Below, one piece after another: positions 53,050-61,751 of a stretch of 64,000 nt of DNA. The stretch spans positions 1 to 64,000 of the forward strand of contig NZ_JAHCLU010000022.1 of the NCBI RefSeq assembly GCF_018448785.1, read 5' to 3'. Numbering within the stretch: the stretch's first letter is position 1; every line of letters starts with the position of its first letter. The notes below the pieces were generated by a model. That model made no database searches. It was not told the origin of the DNA and saw only the letters and a program-made list of their open reading frames with translations. The stretch is from Halomonas jincaotanensis (GTDB lineage: Bacteria > Pseudomonadota > Gammaproteobacteria > Pseudomonadales > Halomonadaceae). A program made the position numbers and the translations under genes.

Positions 53050-53505
53050 TCAGAGAAAACGCCCGCCGGAGGCGACGGCCACGGTGACGAGACCCAGGCC
53101 CAGGTTGAGGCCAATCAGCCGACGTATTTTACCGAGTTGCTTGGCGCCGGCTGCCCAGTCTTCCTCGCTCACGGCGCGCCCCAGACGCGAATAGGGGGCA
53201 AACCAGATATGCAGAAAGATCGCCATCATGGCGAGTCCGGTAATCAGCATCAGATGAACATGCCAACCCGCGCCTGCCATACCGCCATAGACTCCGAAGA
53301 GTACCCAGAACCCGGTGACGAGCAGGGTGATAACGGCGCCCCATACCCAGGGGAAGAAACGCCGAAATACCCCCAGCCATAGCAATAGCCTGACGGGAGG
53401 CTCCAGCAACGTCGCGGCTACCGGTCTAAGGATCAGCCAGGCGAAGAACATTCCGCCGACCCAGATGACAGCGGCGAGCAGGTGCAGGGCGAGAGCGATG
53501 GCCAT
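53050..53505 (-). CDS. CopD-like four-helix membrane protein
   Basis: A 151-residue protein with GGAGCTCGCA before the ATG. Four membrane helices at about 3-22, 45-70, 78-98 and 122-145, with conserved HLLAAVIWVGGMFF (His8, Trp15) and a second histidine in HVHLMLITGLAMMAIFLHIWF. This is the pattern of the CopD superfamily, often linked to copper or heme, but a number of small members have no known function. The next gene on the strand is the yqjK-like one. Confidence 0.75.
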   Translation of the reverse strand: MAIALALHLLAAVIWVGGMFFAWLILRPVAATLLEPPVRLLLWLGVFRRFFPWVWGAVITLLVTGFWVLFGVYGGMAGAGWHVHLMLITGLAMMAIFLHIWFAPYSRLGRAVSEEDWAAGAKQLGKIRRLIGLNLGLGLVTVAVASGGRFL

Positions 53506-53573
53506 TGCGAGCTCCTATCAACACGACGATGGCGGTGGGTCACGCTGGCTCCGTTCGCGAAACAAGCACGACG

Positions 53574-53906
53574 TCATCCAAGCATGCGCAGTAGGTGACG
53601 TGCTCGATTGAACAGGATTATGCCACCCTCCACGCGGTGGGTGAGGCGGGCCAGCGAGCCGGGTTTACGCGACCCGCGAAGCAGCAGAAACCCGCCGATG
53701 GCATAGAGCGGCGTCTTGAAACGCATCAGCCCTCGCCATGCATCGTCAATCGGGCGACTGGCCTCTCGCCAGCGACTCGCTTCCACCAGGATGTCGATGC
53801 GTTGCTGTTCAATGCTGGCCTCAAGCCGTGCCTTGCGTTCGGCACGGCTCATGGGCTCGACGTTGGTGACAACAGGGGGACGTTGCGCATTGGCTTTACG
53901 TATCAC
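53574..53906 (-). CDS. YqjK-like protein
   Basis: A 110-residue protein, last of a yqjD-yqjE-yqjK operon. After an N-terminal basic helix (MSRAERKARLEASIEQQRIDILVEASRW) there is one hydrophobic segment (TPLYAIGGFLLLRG) and a basic tail, as in E. coli YqjK. The start at 53906 overlaps the yqjE end by eleven bases; a start at 53852 is an alternative matching the family N-terminus better. The function is unknown. Confidence 0.75.
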   Translation of the reverse strand: MIRKANAQRPPVVTNVEPMSRAERKARLEASIEQQRIDILVEASRWREASRPIDDAWRGLMRFKTPLYAIGGFLLLRGSRKPGSLARLTHRVEGGIILFNRARHLLRMLG

Positions 53907-54288
53907 GCCGATACTCCAACAACTCTCGGTCGGTAGCCAGGTGGGTCAATGTGCTGGCCAGCAGGGTGCGGCGACGCGCCAGTCGCATCACCCAAGCGGC
54001 TACGCCAATGCCGCTGAGTAGCAGTACCGCGGCACTGGCAGCGATGGCCGTCAGACGGTGGCTTTCCCAGAAGATCACGATGACCAGAGTGGTCAACGCC
54101 CCCAAGCCCAGCAACAACAGGATCAAGCTCAGTCCGGACAGCAACAGTAGCGTCACTAGCCGCGCGCGTTCTTCCTCGAGTTCCAGCACCGCGAGACGCA
54201 AGCGCGTCTCGCCAGTGGCCAGCAGGCTGATCATCAGGCGCTTGCCGGCAGTGAAAAGGCGAAGCGTCGGCCCCAGGCTTGATGCCAT
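53896..54288 (-). CDS. yqjE: YqjE-like holin-superfamily membrane protein
   Basis: A 130-residue protein starting at 54288, where its ATG overlaps the yqjD stop (TGATG). Two membrane helices (LVTLLLLSGLSLILLLLGLGALTTL and the following hairpin) sit behind the charged helix TGETRLRLAVLELEEERAR. This is the phage-holin-superfamily III pattern of YqjE. The longer frame from 54354 is a shadow of yqjD and is rejected. The function is unknown. Confidence 0.8.
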   Translation of the reverse strand: MASSLGPTLRLFTAGKRLMISLLATGETRLRLAVLELEEERARLVTLLLLSGLSLILLLLGLGALTTLVIVIFWESHRLTAIAASAAVLLLSGIGVAAWVMRLARRRTLLASTLTHLATDRELLEYRRDT

Positions 54289-54620
54289 CAGCGCCGCCCG
54301 ATAAGCATACCGATGAGGACCCCTACGCCGGTACCGATGCCGATGCTGGTCCAAGGGTTCTGGTGCACATAGGTGTCCAGTACATCGGCCTGCTCGGTAA
54401 CGCTATCGCGTGCTTCACCATAAAGCCGCTCGCCTCGAGCCTCGAGGCGAGCGCGGGTATTCTTGAGATGGGTCTCTGCCCGACTCCGTAACTCCTTGAT
54501 GTTGCTCCTGGAGTCGTCGGCGGTGGCATTCACGAGTTCTTCAACAGTCTGCGTAAGGTGCTGCAGGTCTTCTCTCAATTGCTTGGTGGATTCACTAGCA
54601 TGGGGCAGGCGATTAGCCAT
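54288..54620 (-). CDS. yqjD: YqjD/ElaB-family ribosome-associated membrane protein
   Basis: A 110-residue DUF883 protein: a long coiled-coil (LREDLQHLTQTVEELVNATADDSRSNIKELRSRAE) and a C-terminal glycine-rich membrane helix (TSIGIGTGVGVLIGMLIGRR). E. coli YqjD and ElaB anchor inactive ribosomes at the membrane in stationary phase, a theme that fits the rmf gene elsewhere in the window. First gene of the three-gene yqj operon. Confidence 0.9.
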   Translation of the reverse strand: MANRLPHASESTKQLREDLQHLTQTVEELVNATADDSRSNIKELRSRAETHLKNTRARLEARGERLYGEARDSVTEQADVLDTYVHQNPWTSIGIGTGVGVLIGMLIGRR

Positions 54621-54707
54621 CTGGGTCTTCCTTTGACGGTGAATGACACACCCAGCATAGCAGCAGCAGGGGTGAGTTCAATGCGCTTTCCCTTGGGTGA
54701 GACACAT

Positions 54708-55778
54708 TCAATGATCGAGACCATTACCCGAAAACAATGGGTTGAGGCTAAAGCCGATTCCAAGGCGATCGGTACGATGATCGTAATCGATCAGACTCTC
54801 GCCATAGCCTGAATAGTACTGCACATGTCCGCGGACGTTGCCGAAGAGAGGCCAGGAATAGTCGAGCTGGGCTCCCATGTTGCCGTGGCGAGGGCTGCCC
54901 CTTACCAGCATGCTGATTTCCTGGTCGGTATTGAAGCGGTGGGCCACCGTGACATCGCCATAGCCCATGTAGTGATGGATATCGGGGTTGTCATCATCCG
55001 CCTCGGTCTCGGGTATTCGCCAGTGCGGGGCTACCGTCACCGCCCAGTCATCGTTGAGGAAGGTCGACTGCAGCGTGAGGCGATTCCAGCTGCGCGACTG
55101 GTCGACGGAGCGCCCGTTGGACTGGTGATTAAAACCCAGCCGATTATTGATGTTCGTCCAGCCCAGCAGCGACCAACGGGTATCAAAGTCGATGAAGACT
55201 TCTGGCTCGTAGTTCGTCTCACGAAAGGGAGAAGAGGCATCGGTATTATAGGCTTGCCACCAGCTGCGCTGGGTGTAAGCGAAGTACAGATCCCCTCCCG
55301 CGTCACCGAAGAAGTCATCGACCAGGCCGAACTTGGCACTGAACTGAAACTTGACCTCGGCACGATCGGGATCGCCAGCGCTGAAGCCCTGGTCGTTGGT
55401 ATTGAGATTATAGGTGAGTGGCAGCAAATAGTTGCGCCGGTGAGTCGTGATCGAGAACGGATTCAGGGCGGATTCCTTCTCGAGCTCGCGGCGTTCCTGG
55501 ACACTCGCCAACTCCTCCTCTTCGGGGGCTGGCGAGACATCTGGGTCTTGTGAGGCAGGTGCGGCCTGTAATGAATCGGAAGAAGGGGCGGAGTGCCTTT
55601 GCCCCTCGCTCAGCTGACGATGCAGCGATTCGAGCTCACTATTGAGGCTTTCGATGCGTGACTGAATCTCGGCACGCTCTGCCTCGGAAAGCGGTTGCGA
55701 TTGTGCTTGCACCGCCAATGTCTGCAACCCGAGGGTCAGCGAAAGGGCCAGCAGTGCGAGTGAGCGTGTCACATTCAT
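54708..55778 (-). CDS. pldA: Outer-membrane phospholipase A (PldA)
   Basis: A 356-residue outer-membrane beta-barrel phospholipase. The ATG at 55778 gives a signal peptide (ALLALSLTLGLQTLAVQAQ); earlier starts are not needed. A Glu/Ser-rich linker of about 80 residues, absent in E. coli PldA, precedes the barrel. The catalytic triad H218, S220, N232 is preserved in FNHQSNGRS...SWNRL, with HQSNGRS intact. The C-terminus ends in alternating strand residues typical of barrel insertion, although the last residue is His. It is monocistronic. Confidence 0.9.
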   Translation of the reverse strand: MNVTRSLALLALSLTLGLQTLAVQAQSQPLSEAERAEIQSRIESLNSELESLHRQLSEGQRHSAPSSDSLQAAPASQDPDVSPAPEEEELASVQERRELEKESALNPFSITTHRRNYLLPLTYNLNTNDQGFSAGDPDRAEVKFQFSAKFGLVDDFFGDAGGDLYFAYTQRSWWQAYNTDASSPFRETNYEPEVFIDFDTRWSLLGWTNINNRLGFNHQSNGRSVDQSRSWNRLTLQSTFLNDDWAVTVAPHWRIPETEADDDNPDIHHYMGYGDVTVAHRFNTDQEISMLVRGSPRHGNMGAQLDYSWPLFGNVRGHVQYYSGYGESLIDYDHRTDRLGIGFSLNPLFSGNGLDH

Positions 55779-56032
55779 TGTATCGACGACCCCATGAAGC
55801 GTGTGAGCGATGTTTCTACCATTCCGTGTCGCCAAGTCAACCGTTTGCTCCCATTGTCTTGTGGCTATTGTCTTGTGGCTACGCTAAGCCGAAATCGATG
55901 GGTGCCTTATTCGACCGTAGCGCCGGGAGGTTGATGAAAGTAAGGCGATATAGATTACCCTCATTCGCGTGGCGGGTCAGGAATATTGCGCTATGGTCGA
56001 ATCCCCACAGAGGCGACCGAGCCTGGGCAGGT

Positions 56033-56800
56033 TCATTCGCGTTGGGCGTACAGCAAAAATTCCTGATTGCCGTCGCCACCCAGTAACGGGCTGGGTTGCC
56101 AATGTTGAATTCGCAGGCTGTTTTCCTCACAGCAGCGGCGGATGCGGCTTTCAACTTCACGGTGTCGACTGGCGGGGTCTTTCACCAGGCCGCGGGCATT
56201 CACGCCGTTAGGCCCGACTTCAAATTGTGGCTTCACCAGACTCAACAGCCTACCGCCCGGCGAAAGCAGGGCAGCAAGCGCTGGCAGAATCAGGGTCTGG
56301 GAGATGAACGAAACGTCCATTAAGGCAAGGTCGGGCGCGTTCGTTCCATGGTGCGACAGGGCGCCGAGAAGGCGTGCATCGGTGGCCATGGTACGGGCAT
56401 TCATGCCCTCCAGGCAGGTCACCCGCGGGTCGCGTCGAAGCGCCGGATCGAGTTGTCCATGACCGACGTCCACTCCGATCACATGGCGTGCGCCATAGCG
56501 CAGCGCGCAGTCGGTGAAGCCGCCGGTGGATTGCCCCACATCCAGTACCCGCATGTCATCCAGACGCAGGCCGAGATCATCGAGCAACGCCTCGAGCTTT
56601 AGGCCACTGCGTGACACGAAGCGATCTTCCGGGTCGTCGGTGACCAGCAGCCGGGTATCGTCAGCCAACTTTTCTCCTGGCTTGGTCAGGAGGCGATAAT
56701 CGTCGGCCAGGCTCACCCGACCGTGACGGATCAACCGCTGGGCCCGGGTGCGTGAGCGGGCCAGACCCTGTGAGATGAGGAGCTGATCGAGGCGTGGCAT
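56033..56800 (-). CDS. tlyA: TlyA-family rRNA methyltransferase / hemolysin-like
   Basis: A 255-residue protein with the ATG at 56800. An N-terminal S4 RNA-binding domain (MPRLDQLLISQGLARSRTRAQRLIRHGRVSL, residues 1-60) is fused to an FtsJ-like methyltransferase domain (DDMRVLDVGQSTGGFTDCALRYGA, residues about 85-250). The SAM motif VGQSTGGFT, catalytic K in LVKPQFE and DVSFIS are seen. TlyA in mycobacteria 2'-O-methylates 16S and 23S rRNA; the proteobacterial target is less certain. The longer frame to 56842 is not supported. Confidence 0.9.
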   Translation of the reverse strand: MPRLDQLLISQGLARSRTRAQRLIRHGRVSLADDYRLLTKPGEKLADDTRLLVTDDPEDRFVSRSGLKLEALLDDLGLRLDDMRVLDVGQSTGGFTDCALRYGARHVIGVDVGHGQLDPALRRDPRVTCLEGMNARTMATDARLLGALSHHGTNAPDLALMDVSFISQTLILPALAALLSPGGRLLSLVKPQFEVGPNGVNARGLVKDPASRHREVESRIRRCCEENSLRIQHWQPSPLLGGDGNQEFLLYAQRE

Positions 56801-56979
56801 GACGAAATCCTGAGACGAGTCGCGCGACCGGCAGTATGGCATACTGGATTGATTAGCCGGTTAACGAAGGCGTCAAGGATGTGCAGCAGATAATTAGAGT
56901 CGCGCTGGCTGCGGTATCGTTACCCCGTAGATGCCGAGTGAGGTACCGACGGTTGCCTGATGGCCAACGTCGGGATCGA

Positions 56980-59025
56980 TCAAGTGCCTTCCAGACCGGT
57001 CGAGGCTTGAAACTTCGAGGGAGGAATCCGGTTAGTGCCCCAACTGCCATGAATATGGCCGATGACGCGGTCAAGTTCTTCCTGGGTGATCTCGGCAAGT
57101 TCGCCGCGTTCAAGCGGATCGTAATGGAAGATATACAGCCGTGAGGCAAATTCCTCGAAGGGGAGCGAGGATTCGCCGAAGCGTTCGCCATGGCGTGCGG
57201 TACTGACCCGAACGCCATTGCCCCAATCCTGTCCGCTGTCATTGTTGGGATTGAAGAAATACACCCGCATCACATCGTCGGGATCCAGTGTTACGCGCAG
57301 CACCGTAATGGCGTGCCAGCCGATGAAACGTGCTGCACTATCGGTGATGGCGACGCCCGCCGGTTGCGGATGGATCAGTGGCTGGTTGCCGTTGTAGTAG
57401 GGGTGATAGCTGGCGTAGAAATGGCGCAAAAACGCGTCCAGTTCGTCCAGCTGGCCGGTCGCGACGTCGACGTTGATGCGAAAGCCGCGCCCTGACCACC
57501 AGCCATGGAATTCGGGATTGACCCAGCGGTGGGGGTCGCCTTCGCGGCCGCTACAACGCCTGACCATTTCGGCATAGATGCGATCCAGGTGCGGAACGAC
57601 GATCAGTGATACGGGATCGAGGTCCATGGGCAACTCCGTGGCAACGCCTGACTGGCTCGCCATGGAGGAAAGCGGCATGCCTTCGAAGTGCATGATGATA
57701 TCGTCGTCACGCGCCGCCCAGGCCACCATCTGCAGGAGATAGTCCGGGTCGTTGTAGGCCCACATCGAAAGGGCACGCGCCGACTGGCAGGTGGGATTGT
57801 TGCCCTGGCCGACGCCGAGCGGAAGACCAAGGACGCAAAGCACCCCTTCTACCAGACGGGCGCGAGGCGAAACGGAGTTACCGAAGGCCAGATTGAGACG
57901 TGCCTGCGACCACTCGCTGAGGCTCAGCCCCAACTGGCGCCACATCGCCGGTGCCACGGGTGGCTGGTAGAAAATGCCGCGCTCGAGCGTCAGCGTCAGC
58001 CCATAAACCGCCTGAGGCGTCGTTGGGTGGACGCCGGCCCGTATCAGTGCATGGACGAGTTCGTGATAGCAGAGCAGGCAGTCGCGACCGGTGGAGGAGA
58101 GCCCCAATGCCTCGGCCAGCAGGTGGTCGCTGTGATCGAGCAAGTGGCGAAGCAGCACCGTGTGGTAGGGCGATACGAGCCCCGTGTCGTGCATGGCACG
58201 GGCGAAACCAGTGGCTTCGCTCTGCAATGCCGAGGCATCCATGCTCAAGAGGCGTTCACGATAGATCTCAACGCCGGGATCTTCTCGGCACGCCTGGGTA
58301 GGGCCGAAAAGGGAGCTGACCAGACGGTCGGCTCCCTGGCCACTGACTCCCAGATCGATATCGGGATTGGACTGGCAGATCGCAATCTGGATGATCATCT
58401 GCTTGACGGGTTCGACCAGAATCGGGCGCTGTTGCAGGATTCGCCAGATCTCGTCGATAAGCCGATCAATGATATGTTCGTAGCCGATGCGATTGGCCAT
58501 ATGGTGGAACAGGTTACGTGGAATCTGTGCCACGCGGCCCTGTGTCTCGCGTTCGGCTTCGCTCGGGGTGCCAAACAGCAGCGACAGATTGAGCGCTATC
58601 ACCTGAGTGAGATAGTGGTGGGCCTGTTCGGATGATATCAGCGAATGCAGATAGTCACCCTTGGCCACCGCCAGGAGACGTAGTTCACTGAGCACTTCGA
58701 TCACCACGGTAGTGGCGTCGGGACTCTTTAGCGAATGCGTCGTCAGCGATGGAATCAGGTACTGGGGGGTTTCCCAGTCGGAGCCTTGAAACACGCCGGC
58801 TTCTTCAAGGGCCTGGGCGCGTGCTTCGATGGCGGCAGCACCGCCTTCCTGTAGCAAGATACGTCGAGCGGTATCGAAGACCAGTTGCAGCTTTGGCGGT
58901 TTGGTAAGCTTAAGAGATTTCGTGAGAAGTGTGATGGCTTTATCGAGTTCGGCCAGCAGGCTAACGAGCTTGTCGTTGCCTGCCGGGGTTTCACTGGCGT
59001 CTTGCGTGGGTCCGTACGTTGTCAC
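56980..59025 (-). CDS. Orphan 681-residue protein with papain-like signature
   Basis: Function not recognised. The GTG at 59025 has AAGGAG six bases upstream and is preferred over a TTG at 59049. The C-terminal part reads LGVGQGNNPTCQSARALSMWA (Q407-x5-C413 spacing as Gln19/Cys25 of papain), then GWHAITVLRV (H571) and FFNPNNDSGQDWGNGVRV (N592, papain-type Asn and WG). This suggests a papain-like peptidase fold. An HELVH motif at about 321-325 is a possible zinc motif but lacks a clear third ligand. The N-terminal 300 residues are helical. No neighbour suggests a role. Confidence 0.7.
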   Translation of the reverse strand: MTTYGPTQDASETPAGNDKLVSLLAELDKAITLLTKSLKLTKPPKLQLVFDTARRILLQEGGAAAIEARAQALEEAGVFQGSDWETPQYLIPSLTTHSLKSPDATTVVIEVLSELRLLAVAKGDYLHSLISSEQAHHYLTQVIALNLSLLFGTPSEAERETQGRVAQIPRNLFHHMANRIGYEHIIDRLIDEIWRILQQRPILVEPVKQMIIQIAICQSNPDIDLGVSGQGADRLVSSLFGPTQACREDPGVEIYRERLLSMDASALQSEATGFARAMHDTGLVSPYHTVLLRHLLDHSDHLLAEALGLSSTGRDCLLCYHELVHALIRAGVHPTTPQAVYGLTLTLERGIFYQPPVAPAMWRQLGLSLSEWSQARLNLAFGNSVSPRARLVEGVLCVLGLPLGVGQGNNPTCQSARALSMWAYNDPDYLLQMVAWAARDDDIIMHFEGMPLSSMASQSGVATELPMDLDPVSLIVVPHLDRIYAEMVRRCSGREGDPHRWVNPEFHGWWSGRGFRINVDVATGQLDELDAFLRHFYASYHPYYNGNQPLIHPQPAGVAITDSAARFIGWHAITVLRVTLDPDDVMRVYFFNPNNDSGQDWGNGVRVSTARHGERFGESSLPFEEFASRLYIFHYDPLERGELAEITQEELDRVIGHIHGSWGTNRIPPSKFQASTGLEGT

Positions 59026-59072
59026 GCCGACTCCTTGTTCTTCAGGCAATCACCAGCTTGATGACGCCTTGT

Positions 59073-59275
59073 TTATACATAAAAATCAAGATCTTCTTGA
59101 TGTTTCTGCAGGTCATGCAGGGTGTGAGCATCATCACCCTTGAGGTAGACCCCAGGCGCCACGACGACATAGCGGCGATCAAAGGGTGGGTTAAAATATG
59201 CGCTCTACTATACACGAAGGTGTAAGGACTCTCATCCTCGGCATCCTGCACCGCAAGAATGAGGTCGGTGGTTCT
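59073..59275 (-). pseudogene. Coding-like relic split over two frames
   Basis: On the minus strand, one frame reads TTDLILAVQDAEDESPYTFVYS, and from about 59202 a second frame continues FNPPFDRRYVVVAPGVYLKG and ends DLDFYV before a TAA at 59073-59075. Both parts look protein-like, and they meet at a frame change and in-frame TAG. It may be the remnant of a small gene. No start codon and no family recognised. Confidence 0.3.
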
Positions 59276-59364
59276 TGTCGTTTGTAACGAGCATTGATAT
59301 AGTGCGCACCGCTCAGCAGCCATTAGTTTATTTGCTGAGCAGAGACGCTCCAAGCGTCTTCGAT

Positions 59365-59475
59365 GGTGGCCCTGTTGGTCCTCCCGCAACGCTAGACCGC
59401 AAACCCCGCCAGGCCCGGAAGGGAGCAACGGTAGTGGTGGACGCGTGTGCCGGGATGTGGCTGGCGGGGCCGCCT
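59365..59475 (+). ncRNA. ffs: 4.5S signal recognition particle RNA
   Basis: About 111 nt that fold into the long SRP hairpin. The 5' arm GGTGGCCCTGTTGG pairs with a 3' arm CTGGCGGGGCCGCC. The apical loop region CAGGCCCGGAAGGGAGCAA contains the GGAA tetraloop motif, and the internal loop segments GACGCGTGTGCCGGGATGT match E. coli ffs. It lies alone, not next to other SRP genes. Confidence 0.93.
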
Positions 59476-59731
59476 CCATTTCAGGTGTCGTTTGCGTCCA
59501 AAGTTGATAAAAACTGTAAAGAAGCCGGCAAGTTCCCTTTTTGTAGATCATTTTTCCACCTGAATGTCATTATACACACGGCGTTGATAAAGCCGGGTGC
59601 CTTTTTCTTACCGTCATCTCATAGAAAGCTGCGCCTTCTGGAAGGATGCAGGTTGATCCACGTCAGCGACGCCGCTCCGCGCATGGGCGATGATTTGCCC
59701 TTGGATTGTTCCAATCCTCGGGGGGTTTCCC

Positions 59732-60586
59732 ATGGCAGGAGGATCGCGCTCGACACGGCCGGCCAGAATTCCGTCATTGGCGCTCGTTGCCTTCGTCGGC
59801 ATTACCTTTATGATCACCTGGGGGCTGATCGGGGTCTATATCCTCTTCCCGGACATCGCCGCCACCACCTTCGGCGAGATCAGCGGATCGCATCCGTTCT
59901 TCTTCCTCGCGACTTGGTCGCCGGCAATCGCGGCCTTCATTGTGGTGGTCCTCCATTCCGGTACGGCGGGCCTGCGGGTCTTCCTGTCCCGGCTTTTCCT
60001 GTGGCGGTGTTCGGCGGGCTGGGTGGCCTTCATCCTGATCGGCCTACCGCTCGTCTTCGTCGCGGGTTCACTGATCAAGGATGGACCCGTGCTGGCGCCG
60101 CTGCTTCCCGAGGGGGTGGGTACGGTCATGGCGGTCCTGTTCATGATGCTGTTTCTGGGGCCTATCGAGGAATTCGGCTGGCGCGGCGTGGCGCAACCCC
60201 TGCTTCAGCGGCACATGGCGCCGATATGGGCCGGAGTGCTCATCGGGTCGATTTGGGGCGTGTGGCACCTGCCGGCGTTCTTCCTGCCCGGTACGGTCTT
60301 CGCCGACTGGAACTTCCTCCCCTTCTTCATCGGCAACGTCACGCTCGCGATCCTCGTCACCCCGATATTCAACAGTGCCAGGGGAAGCCTGCTGCTGCCG
60401 ATGCTGTTCCACTGGCAACTCATCAACCCGTTCTGGCCCGACGCGCAGCCTTGGGACACGTGGATCCTCGTCGTCGTTGCGATCATCGTCGTGTGGTGGA
60501 ACCGTGACACGATGTTCTCGCGCGAAGGGGCGGTGACCGAGGTCGTGCCGGCAAAGCACGCCCTGGCAACCAAGGTCGCGGAGTAG
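59732..60586 (+). CDS. CPBP-family intramembrane metalloprotease
   Basis: A 284-residue membrane protein, ATG at 59732 (GGGGGG eight bases upstream). It has about seven hydrophobic segments. The CPBP (CAAX protease/Abi) motifs are present: GPIEEFGWRG with catalytic EE, and the histidines in SIWGVWHLPAFF and MLFHWQLINP. Such proteins are proposed membrane peptidases, and some are linked to bacteriocin immunity. It is the first of three tightly spaced genes, five bp before the serine hydrolase. Confidence 0.88.
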   Translation: MAGGSRSTRPARIPSLALVAFVGITFMITWGLIGVYILFPDIAATTFGEISGSHPFFFLATWSPAIAAFIVVVLHSGTAGLRVFLSRLFLWRCSAGWVAFILIGLPLVFVAGSLIKDGPVLAPLLPEGVGTVMAVLFMMLFLGPIEEFGWRGVAQPLLQRHMAPIWAGVLIGSIWGVWHLPAFFLPGTVFADWNFLPFFIGNVTLAILVTPIFNSARGSLLLPMLFHWQLINPFWPDAQPWDTWILVVVAIIVVWWNRDTMFSREGAVTEVVPAKHALATKVAE

Positions 60587-60590
60587 ACGG

Positions 60591-61751
60591 ATGCGCAGAT
60601 TCCTCATCGCAGCCAGCATCGTGGCAACCCTCGGTGCGGTCGCTCCCGTGGGGGCGCAGGACGGCGCCGTTCTCTACGCGCGATTGGAAGCGACGCTCGA
60701 GGACTTCCACGCGCGCTACGGCTTTCCGGGCGCAACCGCAGCCATCTCGCTGCCCGACGGCAAGGTTGCAACAGCAGCGACCGGCCTAGCCGATGTCGAA
60801 GCGGGCCGCGCCATGACACCCGAGACCCCGATGCTGGCCGCGAGTATCGGCAAGACGTTCGTCGCCGCCACGGTGCTGGCGCTGGAGAACGAGGGGCGCC
60901 TGTTGCGGGCCGACCTGCTGGCCGATCATCTGGGTGACCGCCCGTGGTTCAGCGACCTGCCCAATGCCGAGACCATGACCATCGGCCACTTGCTGCGCCA
61001 CAGCGCCGGCCTGCCCGACCACGTCCATTTGCCCGCGTTCCAGGCCGCTTGGGCGAAGATGGTGACCGGTGAAGGCGTGATCACCCCCGAAGACCTCGTG
61101 GGTTTTGTCACGGGAATGGATCCGTTGTTCGAGGTCGGCACCGCCTGGGCCTACAGCGACACCGGTTACATTCTGCTCGGGCTAGTGATCGAGGCAGTGA
61201 CGGGCCAGCCCTACCATGAAGTCGTGCACACGCGTTTCCTCGACCCCCTCGCGCTGGCCGATACCTTCCCCTCTGATCGCCGCGACCTCCCAGGCCTAGC
61301 GGTGGGTTATTTGGCGCCCGGTAATCCCTTCGGACTGCAGGAGCGAACCGCAGACGCCGAGGGCCGACTGCTTTGGGACCCAGCCGTGGAATGGACCGGC
61401 GGCGGGCTGGCCTCGACCTCGCACGACCTTGCACGCTGGGGGCACCTCTTGTTCGGCGGCGCCGCGATGGCAGCCCCCTATCTCGACCGGCTGCTCGGCG
61501 GAGTGCCGGTTGCCCCTGGCGTCCTCTACGGGGCTGGCGTCGCGATCCACCCCGACACGCCGCGCGGCCCCGTCTATGGCCATGGCGGCTGGATACCGGC
61601 TTATGTCTCGAGCCTTCGCCACTACGCCGACCATGGCCTCACCGTCGCCTTCCAGATCAATACCGACGCGGGCTTCATCGACGACTCGAGCGATAGGGTT
61701 TCCGACATGGAGGCAGCGCTCGCGGACCTGGCGCTGGAGGTTGTCCAATGA
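60591..61751 (+). CDS. Exported serine hydrolase, beta-lactamase/class C fold
   Basis: A 386-residue exported protein. The signal peptide MRRFLIAASIVATLGAVAPVGAQ is clear. The serine-lysine motif SIGK is at 85-88, the tyrosine motif YSDTGY (D at the usual N position) near 183-188, and the C-terminal HGGW box at about 331-334. The fold covers class C beta-lactamases, esterases and DD-peptidases; the substrate cannot be fixed. It overlaps the next gene by four bases. Confidence 0.9.
   Translation: MRRFLIAASIVATLGAVAPVGAQDGAVLYARLEATLEDFHARYGFPGATAAISLPDGKVATAATGLADVEAGRAMTPETPMLAASIGKTFVAATVLALENEGRLLRADLLADHLGDRPWFSDLPNAETMTIGHLLRHSAGLPDHVHLPAFQAAWAKMVTGEGVITPEDLVGFVTGMDPLFEVGTAWAYSDTGYILLGLVIEAVTGQPYHEVVHTRFLDPLALADTFPSDRRDLPGLAVGYLAPGNPFGLQERTADAEGRLLWDPAVEWTGGGLASTSHDLARWGHLLFGGAAMAAPYLDRLLGGVPVAPGVLYGAGVAIHPDTPRGPVYGHGGWIPAYVSSLRHYADHGLTVAFQINTDAGFIDDSSDRVSDMEAALADLALEVVQ

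Noticed and set aside
59275..60507. 410-codon frame crossing the 4.5S RNA
   Set aside because: It reads through the SRP RNA and the out-of-frame CPBP gene; no family resemblance.
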